The notes beneath the pieces were generated by a model. It saw only the letters and a program-made list of their open reading frames with translations, did no database searches and had not been told where the DNA came from. From contig NZ_CP028092.1 of NCBI RefSeq assembly GCF_005491705.1, positions 2,542,001-2,606,000 of the forward strand: DNA of 64,000 nt, written 5' to 3'. Position numbers and translations under genes: made by a program. This stretch comes from Pontibacter sp. SGAir0037 (GTDB lineage: Bacteria > Bacteroidota > Bacteroidia > Cytophagales > Hymenobacteraceae). Shown here piece after piece: positions 1 through 9,034 of this stretch. Each line of letters starts with the position of its first letter. The first letter of the stretch is position 1.

Positions 1-238
1 ACAAAGCCACAACCCTACTTGTTTCGGCAGAAAAGCCAGCAGCTGGGTAATCTTATACCTAAAGCTATTTTGTTTACATGTTTGATTCATTACCAGGTCA
101 GGTTGAAAGGCCGCTTATCTGCTACGACAATACACTATGTAACATGTACTACTTTATCAGCATGCAGCAAGGGCTTTTTCCTGCAACATTGTCGCGTTTC
201 TTTCAGTTCGTAACCCGGAATGAAATCAAAAATTTATA
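1..238. other. No gene recognised at the left edge
   Basis: Short reading frames here have no recognisable domain, and nothing resembling an RNA gene is visible. It may be the downstream region of a gene outside the window. Confidence 0.4.
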
Positions 239-901
239 CTACCAAACAATCGGCTCCTTTCCCTGCGACTCCAGATAGGCGTTCGCCTTACTGAAATGGC
301 GGCTACCAAAGAAACCTCTATCGGCTGCAAAAGGGGATGGATGGGCAGCCTGTAATACCAGGTGCTTACCGGCATCAATAAAGGCTCCTTTCTTTTGAGC
401 ATAGGCACCCCACAACATAAACACTACTCCTTCCTTTCGGTCGTTTACCTGCTTTATAACGGCATCGGTAAAATCTTCCCATCCTTTTTTCTGATGAGAA
501 CCCGCTGCTCCGGCCCTTACTGTAAGTGTGGCATTTAGTAACAGCACCCCCTGTTTTGCCCAGCGCTCCAGGTTACCCGTTGGCGGTAGGTCTTTTCCCA
601 GGTCAGACTTAATTTCTTTGAAAATATTAATAAGAGAAGGCGGTGTACGCACTTTATCGCTCACAGAAAAAGCAAGCCCGTTTGCCTGGTTTGGCCCGTG
701 GTAAGGGTCCTGCCCCAGTATAACTACTTTTACCTCATCGAAGGGACACATGGCAAAAGCATTAAAAATCTGGTTGCCGGGCGGGTAAACTTTTTGGCTG
801 GCGTATTCGTCTTTAACAAAGGCTACAAGGTTTTTGAAATACGGTTTTTCAAATTCATCTTGTAATACATTTTGCCAGCTTTCTTCTATCTTTACAGTCA
901 T
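239..901 (-). CDS. ung: Uracil-DNA glycosylase
   Basis: Removes uracil from DNA by cleaving the N-glycosidic bond, the first step of base excision repair in the cytoplasm. The 220-residue length is normal for family 1 UDG. The water-activating loop GQDPYHGPNQ is at residues 63-72 with catalytic Asp65, the LLLNATLTV strand at about 120-128, and the HPSPFAADRGFFGSRHF DNA-intercalation loop starts at His187. All signature motifs are intact. It is divergent from apaG, with about 100 bp between the starts. No operon partner is seen. Confidence 0.97.
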   Translation of the reverse strand: MTVKIEESWQNVLQDEFEKPYFKNLVAFVKDEYASQKVYPPGNQIFNAFAMCPFDEVKVVILGQDPYHGPNQANGLAFSVSDKVRTPPSLINIFKEIKSDLGKDLPPTGNLERWAKQGVLLLNATLTVRAGAAGSHQKKGWEDFTDAVIKQVNDRKEGVVFMLWGAYAQKKGAFIDAGKHLVLQAAHPSPFAADRGFFGSRHFSKANAYLESQGKEPIVW

Positions 902-1003
902 TGAAGGAGAAGTTTTAACTTTGGAATAAAACAGGTTGTTTCGGTGTTAGCAAACTATACCTGACCCAGAAACAATTGCTAATTATACAAAAAACTCTGT
1001 AAC

Positions 1004-1390
1004 ATGGATACAAAAACTACAGAAGGAGTAAAAGTTACGGTTACGGCCAACTACCTTCCAGATTATTCCAGTCCGGTACAGCAGCACTATGTATTTGCTT
1101 ATAAGATTCATATAGAGAATACCAGCGAATTTACGGTGAAGCTTCTTCGCCGCCACTGGTTTATACACGATGCGACCGGCACAGTGCGTGAAGTGGAGGG
1201 AGAAGGTGTAGTAGGCCAGCAGCCTGTGCTGGAATCGGGAGAGTCGCACGAGTATGTTTCGGGCTGCAACCTGAAAACAGGAATTGGTAAAATGCGCGGC
1301 ACCTACCTGATGGAGCGCCTGGTTGACGGCAGGCAGTTTAAGGTAACTATTCCTGAATTTGTGCTGATAGTGCCTTACAAGCTGAACTAA
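1004..1390 (+). CDS. apaG: ApaG family protein
   Basis: A 128-residue single-domain protein matching the ApaG/DUF525 fold: an N-terminal strand region (VKVTVTANYLPDYS), then HYVFAYKIHIEN, the RRHWFIHDATG motif and a glycine-rich ESGESHEYVSGC turn. ApaG proteins are linked to Co2+/Mg2+ resistance and Ap4A levels in enterobacteria; the exact biochemical role is unsettled. It is a lone gene on the plus strand, divergent from ung. The length (usually about 125 residues) and the ATG start fit the family. Confidence 0.93.
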   Translation: MDTKTTEGVKVTVTANYLPDYSSPVQQHYVFAYKIHIENTSEFTVKLLRRHWFIHDATGTVREVEGEGVVGQQPVLESGESHEYVSGCNLKTGIGKMRGTYLMERLVDGRQFKVTIPEFVLIVPYKLN

Positions 1391-1453
1391 GGGTGAGCAT
1401 ACTATATTATTAGCTAATTTTAATATTATACTATTTTTTCCAAGCACAAATGC

Positions 1454-1461
1454 TATTTTTG
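1454..1461 (+). promoter_or_regulatory. Possible -7 promoter box (TATTTTTG)
   Basis: Matches the Bacteroidota -7 consensus TAnnTTTG about 70 bp upstream of the methyltransferase. The -33 partner is only a T-rich stretch, so support is weak. Confidence 0.25.
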
Positions 1462-1529
1462 CCAGGCAACAGAATTTATTCTGCTTATTACAACCTGAAG
1501 CAAACTTTATTAACCCTAAGAAATTATAA

Positions 1530-2315
1530 GTGCTCCCGTTCCGCTTTGCCGCCGATTACCTGCAGTACAGACTGCGTTCTATTAAACTTCATGGCGTCCA
1601 TTCTCCTTTTATATTTAATCTTTACAACAATGTCATCAGGCATAAAGGAAACTACTATGCTTATCTTAGAGTAGAGGCACTTCGGGATAAGCTGCTCCAT
1701 GATCACCGGACGCTGCAGGTAACAGATTTCGGCGCGGGCCCCAAAAGCGGTAAAAAGCTGGCACGCAAAGTAAAGCGGATCGCTGCCTCATCGGCTAAAC
1801 CAGCCAAATACAGTCAGCTGCTCTTCAGGCTGGCAAATCACTTCAAACCCCGCACTGTTTTCGACCTGGGAACTTCTTTGGGTATAACCAGTTCCTACCT
1901 GGCCGAAGCCGCTAAAAACAGCTGCTTTTACACATTTGAAGGCTGCCCTGCCGTAGCGCGTGTGGCACGCGAAAACTTTAAGAATCTGGGCCTAAAACAT
2001 GTGCAGCTTGTTGAAGGCAACCTGGACGATACACTGGAGCAACAGTTGCAGCAGGTAGAGCAACTGGATTTTGTATTCTTCGACGGAAACCATCGTTACG
2101 AACCCACGATGCGTTATTTCAATGCCTGCCTCACAAAAGCGCACGAATGCAGCGTGTTTGTTGTAGATGACCTATACTGGTCTGCCGAAATGAAAAAAGC
2201 TTGGAATGACATTAAGAAACATCCACAGGTACTACAAACAGTAGATTTATTTTTTATCGGCCTCGTTTTCTTTCGAACATCACAACCTAAAGAGCACTTC
2301 ACCTTGCTGTATTGA
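1530..2315 (+). CDS. Class I SAM-dependent methyltransferase
   Basis: A 261-residue protein with a Rossmann-type methyltransferase core in its C-terminal two thirds. Motif I is FDLGTSLGI (111-119), an acidic end of beta-2 follows at FYTFEG (133-137), and a catechol-O-methyltransferase-like FFDGNHRYEPTM lies at 183-194 before VVDDLYWS. The first 100 residues are basic and carry HGVHSPFIFNLY, a motif seen in Bacteroidota O-methyltransferase-like proteins. The substrate is unknown. The start is a GTG because no ATG lies between the previous stop and conserved sequence; an alternative start cannot be excluded. Confidence 0.85.
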   Translation: MLPFRFAADYLQYRLRSIKLHGVHSPFIFNLYNNVIRHKGNYYAYLRVEALRDKLLHDHRTLQVTDFGAGPKSGKKLARKVKRIAASSAKPAKYSQLLFRLANHFKPRTVFDLGTSLGITSSYLAEAAKNSCFYTFEGCPAVARVARENFKNLGLKHVQLVEGNLDDTLEQQLQQVEQLDFVFFDGNHRYEPTMRYFNACLTKAHECSVFVVDDLYWSAEMKKAWNDIKKHPQVLQTVDLFFIGLVFFRTSQPKEHFTLLY

Positions 2316-2390
2316 GTTTACGATCTGCATAGTAACCTGTGCCGGTCGCCTGGCCTTTTAGGTAGACCAGGCGAAGCACAAGATTAATCT

Positions 2391-5300
2391 TTATGGATGT
2401 TCTTCCTTAAGCGTTGCCAGGAAACTGACAACATCGCGTATTTCCCGCTTAGTAAGCAGGTACTGCATGTTTGGCATACTGGAGGCCGCATTTACCCTTT
2501 TGGCAATATCATTTTTCCGGATCAAGGTGTCTGGCTGGCCACCAATTTTAAGAGACAAGCTATTTTCTTTTTCCCCCTGCAGCACACCACTTACTGATCG
2601 TCCGTTCTTCAGTTCCAGTGTTACTACACCATACCCTGGAGCAAGGCGGGCACTCGGATTAATGAGCGCTTCCAGCAATTGAGTTCGTTCCAACCTTTGC
2701 GAGACGCCATTTAGCCTGGGACCTGCATTTCCTCCCATATCATCGTACGAATGGCAGCGGATACATTGCGCTGTCTGGTGGCTGAAGAAAATCTTCCTGC
2801 CGCGCAGGGCATCTCCTCCGAACAAGCTACCTTCAAAAGAAGCAGTCAGGTTATCCGGTGAAAGCCTGGCAGTTATTTCTTTATACCTGGCAATCAAAGC
2901 CTGCGATTTCGTGCTGTCTATCGCATCAGCAAGTTCCAGGTGTATTTCGGAGGGCAGCTTACCACTCTCAAGCTGTGTAAGCAATGTGTTAAAGACAGGT
3001 TGCGTTTGCTCTGCAGGCAGGGTTCCGAGAGAGAGCAAAGCCGCCTGTTTTTCTTCAGGCGTTCTTTTCTGAATAACATCAGAAAGCAGCGAAACCTTCA
3101 GTTCCTTGGAAATATCGAGCTTGTCCAACATATCCAACCCGGCTACCCGCACCGTTTTCTCCTGATCTGACAAGGCCTGTTCAATTGCTTTGCCCATTTG
3201 CGGATCATCCAGAGCAGCCAGCGATTTTAAAGCCTCTACCCGCACCTCCGGCTGTTTATCACTTTTCAACCGGGTAAATAATTGAGGAGATGCTTTTTCA
3301 GCTTTTAGCCTGCCAATTGCCTTTACAGCACTAAGTCGCAAAGCAGCATCATTATGAGCCGTCAACTGAATAAGTCCATCTGTGGCGTTATTTCGTACCA
3401 GCTCCGGATCGCGGGTAATTACACCTCTGTACCGCCCGTCTACCCGATCCAGAACGGAAGGTTTGCCCCAGGTACTGAGTGCTGCCACTGCTTCAGATCG
3501 CATGGCCGCCGGAGCTCCTTCTTTTAGAGAATACGTAATGAGATTTTGCATAGCCTGCGGAGTGCCTACCCGAAGGTTAGCATTGATGGCACGCCTGAGT
3601 AGAGCTTCGTTGGTAAATCGTGTATCCTGCAACACATTTCCCAACGCAGGCAAGGCTTCTTTAATAGAGAGGTCGTCGTTGATGGCACGGGCAGCTTCCG
3701 TTACAATATACTCATCCTGATCTTTTAAAAATCGAGCTACTGCCGGGTGCTGCATCCGGCGAAGTGCCACAACAGCTGCAATACGTAAAGCCCAGGATGA
3801 ATTTTCAGCCAGCGCAATAACAGGCTCGGCTTTTCCGATGCGTGCCAAAGCCAGGCTCCCGGCGTGGCGTATGTAGGCATCTTCATCGTTATTTGCCTGC
3901 AGTAGTTCAATAAGAGGGTTTACTGCTGGTTCGTATGCTATGCGTCCTAAAGCTTCGGCTGCAAAGAAACGTGCCCGGCTGTTAGTATCTTTCAGAAGAG
4001 GCACCAGGGCCGCTCCAGCCTTTTTATAGCGCACATCACCCAGCCATTTAGCGGCCTGTGCTCTTATTTCAGGGTCAGCGTCTTTCAGCAACGGTAGTAA
4101 CACCTCGCCATATTTCTGATCCTGGCGGGCCAGTTGGCTGATGCCCCAGATCGCATGCACGCGCGCCAGCTGTTGCTCTCTCTGCCGGATGCTTTGTTTA
4201 AACACTTCGGCACCCTTGTCTCCTCGTTTAGCCAGTTCGAACTGTGCTTTTTGCCGTACCCGCATATCCGGGTTTTTCAGAAGTTCTCCTAACTCGCTTT
4301 CTTTGCGCTTACTGAAATCTTCTGCCAAAAGTTTCTTGGTGAGCTGTCGCTCCGGCCAGGCTGATCCTTCCTTATCATCCAGTTTCCAGATGCGGCCAGT
4401 GTCTTTTGTGCCCCATCCATCTATCCAGTCAGCCACATACATGGCCCCATCAGGCCCGAAATCAATGCCCGTAGCCAGTACGCCACTCATAATCTTTTTA
4501 CTTTCCCCAAGCTCGAACGTAGCGCCTTTAGGCTTGAGTTTGAATGCATGGATACCCGACTGTGCCGGATTTCCCACAAACTCTACTATAAAGAACGTAT
4601 TTTTATACTTAGGGCTTAGCGCCGTGCCCGGGTTGTATAGCATACCGGTAGGGCCACTTACAAAGTTAGCAATGGCTGGTGTTATATAGGCAGCCTGTCC
4701 TTCGAAACGCGGCTTATACATTTTCTCATCCATCCATACTTTATAGGTGTTGTTGTCCGGATCCATATACTTGCCGAACTGCCAGTTAATGCGCCAGCCA
4801 GTATCGGAGCCGTTTACCACATACACCAGGCGCTCGTTCTCGCCGGGATGGTCGCCATCATTGTCTTCACTGATCAGGTTTCCGTATTCGTCAAACACAA
4901 ATTCGTGGGTGTTACGCAGGCCATGTGCAAAAACCTCAAAATCGCTGCCATCGGGATTGCACCTGACAATGACACCACTGTTCGGATGCTCATACTTCTG
5001 GCCGTCTTTCCCTTCTCCATTAAACCCAATATCGCCTATACCCCAGTATATCTTTCCGTCAGGCCCCATTTCCAGTCCCGACATGCCATGCCCTCCAAAG
5101 CCAACATGAATGCCGTAGCCGTGCGAAAGCGATGTTTTTTCATCTGCTATGCCGTCACCATTTTTGTCTTTCATGCGCCACAGGTCCGGAGCAACGCCAA
5201 CAAAAAGGTCATCGCCATGCGATAATATGGCACCGGCCACATCTGTAACCTCATCGTTAAAATCATCCACCATCAGCTGCGACTGATCGGCTACACCATC

Positions 5301-5819
5301 TCCTGAAGTATCCTCCAGCCTGTATACATGCTCCTTTTCAACGGTCATGTCTTTCCAGTCGTGGGAGCCATCCTGGTTCAGATCGGCCAGCCAGGTATTC
5401 TTACTGCTGTTTTCCGGTGACAAGACTTTGCGCAGGAAGTTGCGTTTATCTTCGATCGTCTGCAGCTGTATAGACTGTATTTCCCAGTCCTGGTGGCTCC
5501 GGATGTCAAACTCCGAATGCTTTTGCCTGTTGGTTCGGGTATAATACAAGCGTCCCTGATCGTCTATATCAATAGAAATAGGGTCGGCCACCAGTGAATC
5601 GATGCCCCACAGGCGCAGCGTGAGGCCATCGGCCAGTTCAGGGGTTACCAGAGATTCAATAGAGGCAGCGATTTGGGCAGCCTTTTCGGGCACGACACTA
5701 TGTATTCTCCTGTCTACTGGTTCTTCACCCTTACATCCGGCAAAGAGCAGTGTAGGTAACAGGGCGGCTTTTAAAAAGTGTTTGCGGGGAAACAGGGTAT
5801 CAAGAACAGTTTTTCTCAT
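2391..5819 (-). CDS. PVC-type lipoprotein dehydrogenase / HEAT-repeat cytochrome c
   Basis: A 1142-residue exported protein. The N-terminus has a lipoprotein signal ending LFAGC (Cys29). Residues about 50-480 resemble the membrane-bound dehydrogenase/NHL beta-propeller domain of planctomycete-verrucomicrobial cytochromes, with repeated DxNxDG calcium-like loops. About 500-950 are HEAT-like repeats with recurring VRxxAA patterns. The C-terminus is a c-type haem domain with CIRCH (Cys1019-His1023) and a likely Met1115 ligand in SSMPNM. It is probably a periplasmic or outer-membrane-anchored sugar or alcohol oxidoreductase; the substrate is unknown. It lies 47 bp downstream of the aldo/keto reductase on the same strand, so co-transcription is likely. 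Confidence 0.85.
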   Translation of the reverse strand: MRKTVLDTLFPRKHFLKAALLPTLLFAGCKGEEPVDRRIHSVVPEKAAQIAASIESLVTPELADGLTLRLWGIDSLVADPISIDIDDQGRLYYTRTNRQKHSEFDIRSHQDWEIQSIQLQTIEDKRNFLRKVLSPENSSKNTWLADLNQDGSHDWKDMTVEKEHVYRLEDTSGDGVADQSQLMVDDFNDEVTDVAGAILSHGDDLFVGVAPDLWRMKDKNGDGIADEKTSLSHGYGIHVGFGGHGMSGLEMGPDGKIYWGIGDIGFNGEGKDGQKYEHPNSGVIVRCNPDGSDFEVFAHGLRNTHEFVFDEYGNLISEDNDGDHPGENERLVYVVNGSDTGWRINWQFGKYMDPDNNTYKVWMDEKMYKPRFEGQAAYITPAIANFVSGPTGMLYNPGTALSPKYKNTFFIVEFVGNPAQSGIHAFKLKPKGATFELGESKKIMSGVLATGIDFGPDGAMYVADWIDGWGTKDTGRIWKLDDKEGSAWPERQLTKKLLAEDFSKRKESELGELLKNPDMRVRQKAQFELAKRGDKGAEVFKQSIRQREQQLARVHAIWGISQLARQDQKYGEVLLPLLKDADPEIRAQAAKWLGDVRYKKAGAALVPLLKDTNSRARFFAAEALGRIAYEPAVNPLIELLQANNDEDAYIRHAGSLALARIGKAEPVIALAENSSWALRIAAVVALRRMQHPAVARFLKDQDEYIVTEAARAINDDLSIKEALPALGNVLQDTRFTNEALLRRAINANLRVGTPQAMQNLITYSLKEGAPAAMRSEAVAALSTWGKPSVLDRVDGRYRGVITRDPELVRNNATDGLIQLTAHNDAALRLSAVKAIGRLKAEKASPQLFTRLKSDKQPEVRVEALKSLAALDDPQMGKAIEQALSDQEKTVRVAGLDMLDKLDISKELKVSLLSDVIQKRTPEEKQAALLSLGTLPAEQTQPVFNTLLTQLESGKLPSEIHLELADAIDSTKSQALIARYKEITARLSPDNLTASFEGSLFGGDALRGRKIFFSHQTAQCIRCHSYDDMGGNAGPRLNGVSQRLERTQLLEALINPSARLAPGYGVVTLELKNGRSVSGVLQGEKENSLSLKIGGQPDTLIRKNDIAKRVNAASSMPNMQYLLTKREIRDVVSFLATLKEEHP

Positions 5820-5866
5820 GTATATTGGATCTGTTTATGTATGCATGTAGCAGCAGCACCTGCCAC

Positions 5867-6907
5867 TTATTTATAAAATTCTGGTAGAGGGTTGAGCTTC
5901 GTATTTTGCCTTTGGTGCCAATAAGGATAAATGGGTGGTACTTCACTGGCCTGATCCAGCTTTTTCACCTGTTCGATCGTCAGGTTCCAGCCTACGGCAT
6001 CGAGGTTTTGTTTTAACTGCTCTTCGTTTCGGGCACCGAAGATAATACTTGATACTGTCGGGCGTTGCAACAGCCAGTTTAAGGCCACCTGTGCAACTGT
6101 TTTTCCTGTTTCAGCGGCAACCTCGTCCAGCGCATCAATGGTGTCATAAAAAACCGCTTCATTAACCACTGCTTCCGGTACAGGGCTACCGCCCTGTGCC
6201 ACCCTGCTTTCGGGAGGCAAAGGCTGATTGCGTCTGTACTTCCCTCCCAGTCTGCCGGCAGCCAGCGGCGACCAGATAATGCCCCCTACTTTCTGATCCA
6301 GGCCCAGAGGCATCAGTTCCCACTCATACTCCCGGTTTGCCAGCGAGTAATAAACCTGATGAGCGACATAGCGGCTCCAGCCATACTTTTCAGACACAGC
6401 CAAGGATTTCATCAGGTGCCAGCCGGAGAAGTTTGATGCGGCGATATACCGTACTTTTCCACTTTGCACCAAATCGTCGAGGGTGCGCAGCGTTTCCTCT
6501 ACCGGCGTGTTTCCGTCGAAGCCATGCATGTGGTAGATATCTATATAATCTGTGTTCAACCTTTTCAGGCTTCCTTCTACTTGCCGGGTTAAGTGAAAGC
6601 GGGAGGAGCCCTGGTTGTTAGGACCTTCTCCGAAAGGAAATGTACCTTTCGTCGAGATCAGCACCTTATCGCGCAGCCCTTTCAGTGCTTTGCCTAAAAT
6701 TTCTTCTGAAAGACCATCAGAATAAATATCTGCCGTATCAAAAAAATTGACACCGGCATCCATACACAGGTTTATCAGCCGGGTGGCTTCTTCTACCTGT
6801 GTACTTCCCCATGCTTTAAAAAATGCGTTGCCACCGCCAAAGGTAGCCGTTCCAAAGCATAATACAGGCACTTCTAATCCTGATGCACCTAATTGTCTGT
6901 ATTCCAT
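5867..6907 (-). CDS. Aldo/keto reductase
   Basis: An NAD(P)H-dependent oxidoreductase of the AKR TIM-barrel superfamily, about 346 residues from the chosen ATG. The frame is open upstream to 7006, but the family N-terminus MEYRQLGASGLEVPVLCFG begins at 6907, so the upstream 33 residues are probably not translated. Catalytic-site motifs are visible: FFDTADIYSDG (Asp and Tyr), LISTKG (Lys) and IYHMHGFD (His). The C-terminal cofactor loop FGARNEEQL is present. It is upstream of the large cytochrome c lipoprotein and may be in one transcript with it, suggesting linked carbohydrate or alcohol oxidation. The substrate is unknown. Confidence 0.9.
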   Translation of the reverse strand: MEYRQLGASGLEVPVLCFGTATFGGGNAFFKAWGSTQVEEATRLINLCMDAGVNFFDTADIYSDGLSEEILGKALKGLRDKVLISTKGTFPFGEGPNNQGSSRFHLTRQVEGSLKRLNTDYIDIYHMHGFDGNTPVEETLRTLDDLVQSGKVRYIAASNFSGWHLMKSLAVSEKYGWSRYVAHQVYYSLANREYEWELMPLGLDQKVGGIIWSPLAAGRLGGKYRRNQPLPPESRVAQGGSPVPEAVVNEAVFYDTIDALDEVAAETGKTVAQVALNWLLQRPTVSSIIFGARNEEQLKQNLDAVGWNLTIEQVKKLDQASEVPPIYPYWHQRQNTKLNPLPEFYK

Positions 6908-7168
6908 AGTCGTTTTATTTTGTAAAGGCAGCAATCTCACTTTTACAGGTTCCAGAGCCTGCACTGCTATTGCAATACAAAATATAGGAATAGCTCCAGA
7001 TTTCAAATAAAAATTTCTTGTCCCTTAACCGGTAGATTTAGAAAACAATTATTAACTATCTAGTCAGTTATTACTGATAATGCGCGCTTACATGATTAGT
7101 GTAACCTTACATCATTTAAAGTGTAAAACTTCTATGCCTTTTTTACTTATTCTATTTCATTTATAATT

Positions 7169-8278
7169 ATGATAAAAGATTTTGATACCCATATATCATC
7201 CCATTTTATAGAACAGGTAAAAGACTGTGCCATTTTTGCGATGGATACAGAAGGTAACATCATGACCTGGAATATTGGAGCGGAACGTATCAAAGGATAT
7301 AAAGAAGAGGAAATTATTGGCCAATACTTTGGTATATTATTCTGCAAAGAAGATCAACATGCTGGTAAGCCCGAAGAAGAGCTTATGCTAACTAAAAAAC
7401 ATGGAAAGCATGAAACTGATTGGTGGCGAAGAAAGAAAGATGGTTCAGCATTTTGGGCCAGCATTGTGCTTACAGCTGTTTACAATCACCAAGGTGAGTT
7501 GATTGGTTTTACTAAAGTAACGAAAGACCTGACTTCTAAAAAACTGGAAGAGGATGCATTAGCTCACAAAAATGAAGAGCTGGCAAAAATCAACCGCGAC
7601 CTGGACCAGTTCATCTATATTGCCTCTCACGACCTGAGAGCTCCCATACTCAATATTGAGGCCCTGATGCAACTATTGATGGACTCTCTGGACAACCCGA
7701 GTGTTGATATCCGGGAAGTTCACCAGCTAAATAGCTATATCCAGGCGTCTATTACTCGTTTTAAAAATACAGTAGATGATCTTACAACTATAAGCAAGCT
7801 GCAAAAAAGCCTGGAGGAGGATTGCAATGATGAAAAAGTAGATGTAAACAACATCTTTGAAAGCATTCGGAGCGACATGCATTTTTTATTTGAAGAGTCG
7901 CAGTTCCCTTGCCACATCATAACTGACTTTCAAGTTAAAACGCTCAACTTCTCCCGAAAGAACTTTCGCAGCATTTTGTACAACCTCTTAAGTAATGCCA
8001 TGAAATACAGGTCAGATAAAAAAGCCTGTAATATTTGGATCTCAACGAAAGAGGAGGACGGGGATGTGGTGCTGCGGGTAAAAGACAATGGCCTTGGCAT
8101 GAGTGAAGAAAATCAACGTCAGCTTTATACTATGTTTAAAAGATTTCATTCTCATGTAGATGGGAGCGGTATAGGTATGTATATTGTAAAACGAATAGTA
8201 GACAATGCAGGAGGTTCTATAGAAGTAAACTCTGTGGAAGGCGAAGGAACTGAGTTTAGAGTTCGTTTTAAATCTTGA
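7169..8278 (+). CDS. PAS-domain sensor histidine kinase
   Basis: A 369-residue soluble kinase with no membrane segment. A PAS/PAC sensor occupies about 14-125 (MDTEGNIMTWNIGAERIKGY). A dimerisation/phosphoacceptor domain has IASHDLRAP with His154, and the HATPase_c domain carries NLLSNAMKY (Asn276), DNGLGM (306-311) and GSGIGMYIVKR. No response regulator is adjacent, so this is an orphan kinase. It is convergent with the ECF sigma gene, 38 bp apart. It shares the SH(D/N)LRAP and LSNA(M/I)KYRSD signatures with the kinase at 15.6-17.8 kb. Confidence 0.93.
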   Translation: MIKDFDTHISSHFIEQVKDCAIFAMDTEGNIMTWNIGAERIKGYKEEEIIGQYFGILFCKEDQHAGKPEEELMLTKKHGKHETDWWRRKKDGSAFWASIVLTAVYNHQGELIGFTKVTKDLTSKKLEEDALAHKNEELAKINRDLDQFIYIASHDLRAPILNIEALMQLLMDSLDNPSVDIREVHQLNSYIQASITRFKNTVDDLTTISKLQKSLEEDCNDEKVDVNNIFESIRSDMHFLFEESQFPCHIITDFQVKTLNFSRKNFRSILYNLLSNAMKYRSDKKACNIWISTKEEDGDVVLRVKDNGLGMSEENQRQLYTMFKRFHSHVDGSGIGMYIVKRIVDNAGGSIEVNSVEGEGTEFRVRFKS

Positions 8279-8316
8279 TTGACAACACCTTATAATAGGA
8301 AGCACTCATTTAATAG

Positions 8317-8877
8317 CTAGTAAAGTTCATAGCCTTTAAACCTGTTTTTGATTACTTTCAGGGCCTTGTTAAGATGGTTTTCTATATTGCTGGTACTGGT
8401 ATTAAGCAATTTGGCTATTTCAGAGTTACTTTTGCCCTCTACACGACTCAATAGAAAAACCTGTTTTCTTACCGGCGGCAGATTTGTATAAAACTCTTCG
8501 AGCAACTTTTCCAGGTCCCTGTAGGCAACAGCCTCTTCAGTTGACCTATCTATGTTTATTCTTGATTTAGTTAAATACTGCTTAAAGGCAAACTCATAAC
8601 CTCTGCGCCTTGCTTTGTTATACACTAAATGCTTGGCAATACTTAATAAATAGCCATCAAAATTCAGCTCCTGATCAAGGCTTTTTCTACCCTCCCATAT
8701 TTTCAGAAATACTTCCTGCACTACTTCTTCGGCATCTTCTTTCTGCCTGGTGAGGTGCATGGCAAATGAATACAGCTTAGGTTCACATAGCTGATAGAGT
8801 TGTTCAAAAGCAGCTATGTTATCTGCTTTGACAGCCTCAAGAATACCAGCCAAACATTCACTGCCTTTTCGATTCAT
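8317..8877 (-). CDS. ECF RNA polymerase sigma factor (FecI-like)
   Basis: A 186-residue sigma-70 family factor. Region 2 spans about 20-90 (AMHLTRQKEDAEEVVQEVFLKIWEGR) and region 4 about 125-180, with the helix-turn-helix KSNSEIAKLLNTSTSNIENHL. It matches the Bacteroidota sigma-70 factors paired with FecR anti-sigma factors. Unusually, it is transcribed away from fecR (starts about 157 bp apart) instead of immediately upstream on the same strand. It probably directs transcription of the SusC/SusD genes at 10.2-15.2 kb. Confidence 0.92.
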   Translation of the reverse strand: MNRKGSECLAGILEAVKADNIAAFEQLYQLCEPKLYSFAMHLTRQKEDAEEVVQEVFLKIWEGRKSLDQELNFDGYLLSIAKHLVYNKARRRGYEFAFKQYLTKSRINIDRSTEEAVAYRDLEKLLEEFYTNLPPVRKQVFLLSRVEGKSNSEIAKLLNTSTSNIENHLNKALKVIKNRFKGYELY

Positions 8878-9034
8878 GATAAGTTTAATTGCTGTGGTGT
8901 TGAATAAACTTATATCTAAAAGTAGAAAATGAAATAATCATTAACAAAAGTGAGTACTTAATTATTTTTTTTAAAAGAAGGTGGTGCAGAAGCAGCATAA
9001 AGTGTATATGTGATAGATACACCTGTTTAATCTC

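Noticed and set aside
983..1447. 154-residue minus-strand frame opposite apaG
   Set aside because: Antisense shadow of an intact, well-conserved gene, with no domain.
4141..4689. 182-residue plus-strand frame within the cytochrome gene
   Set aside because: Serine/proline-rich antisense shadow of the HEAT-repeat coding sequence.
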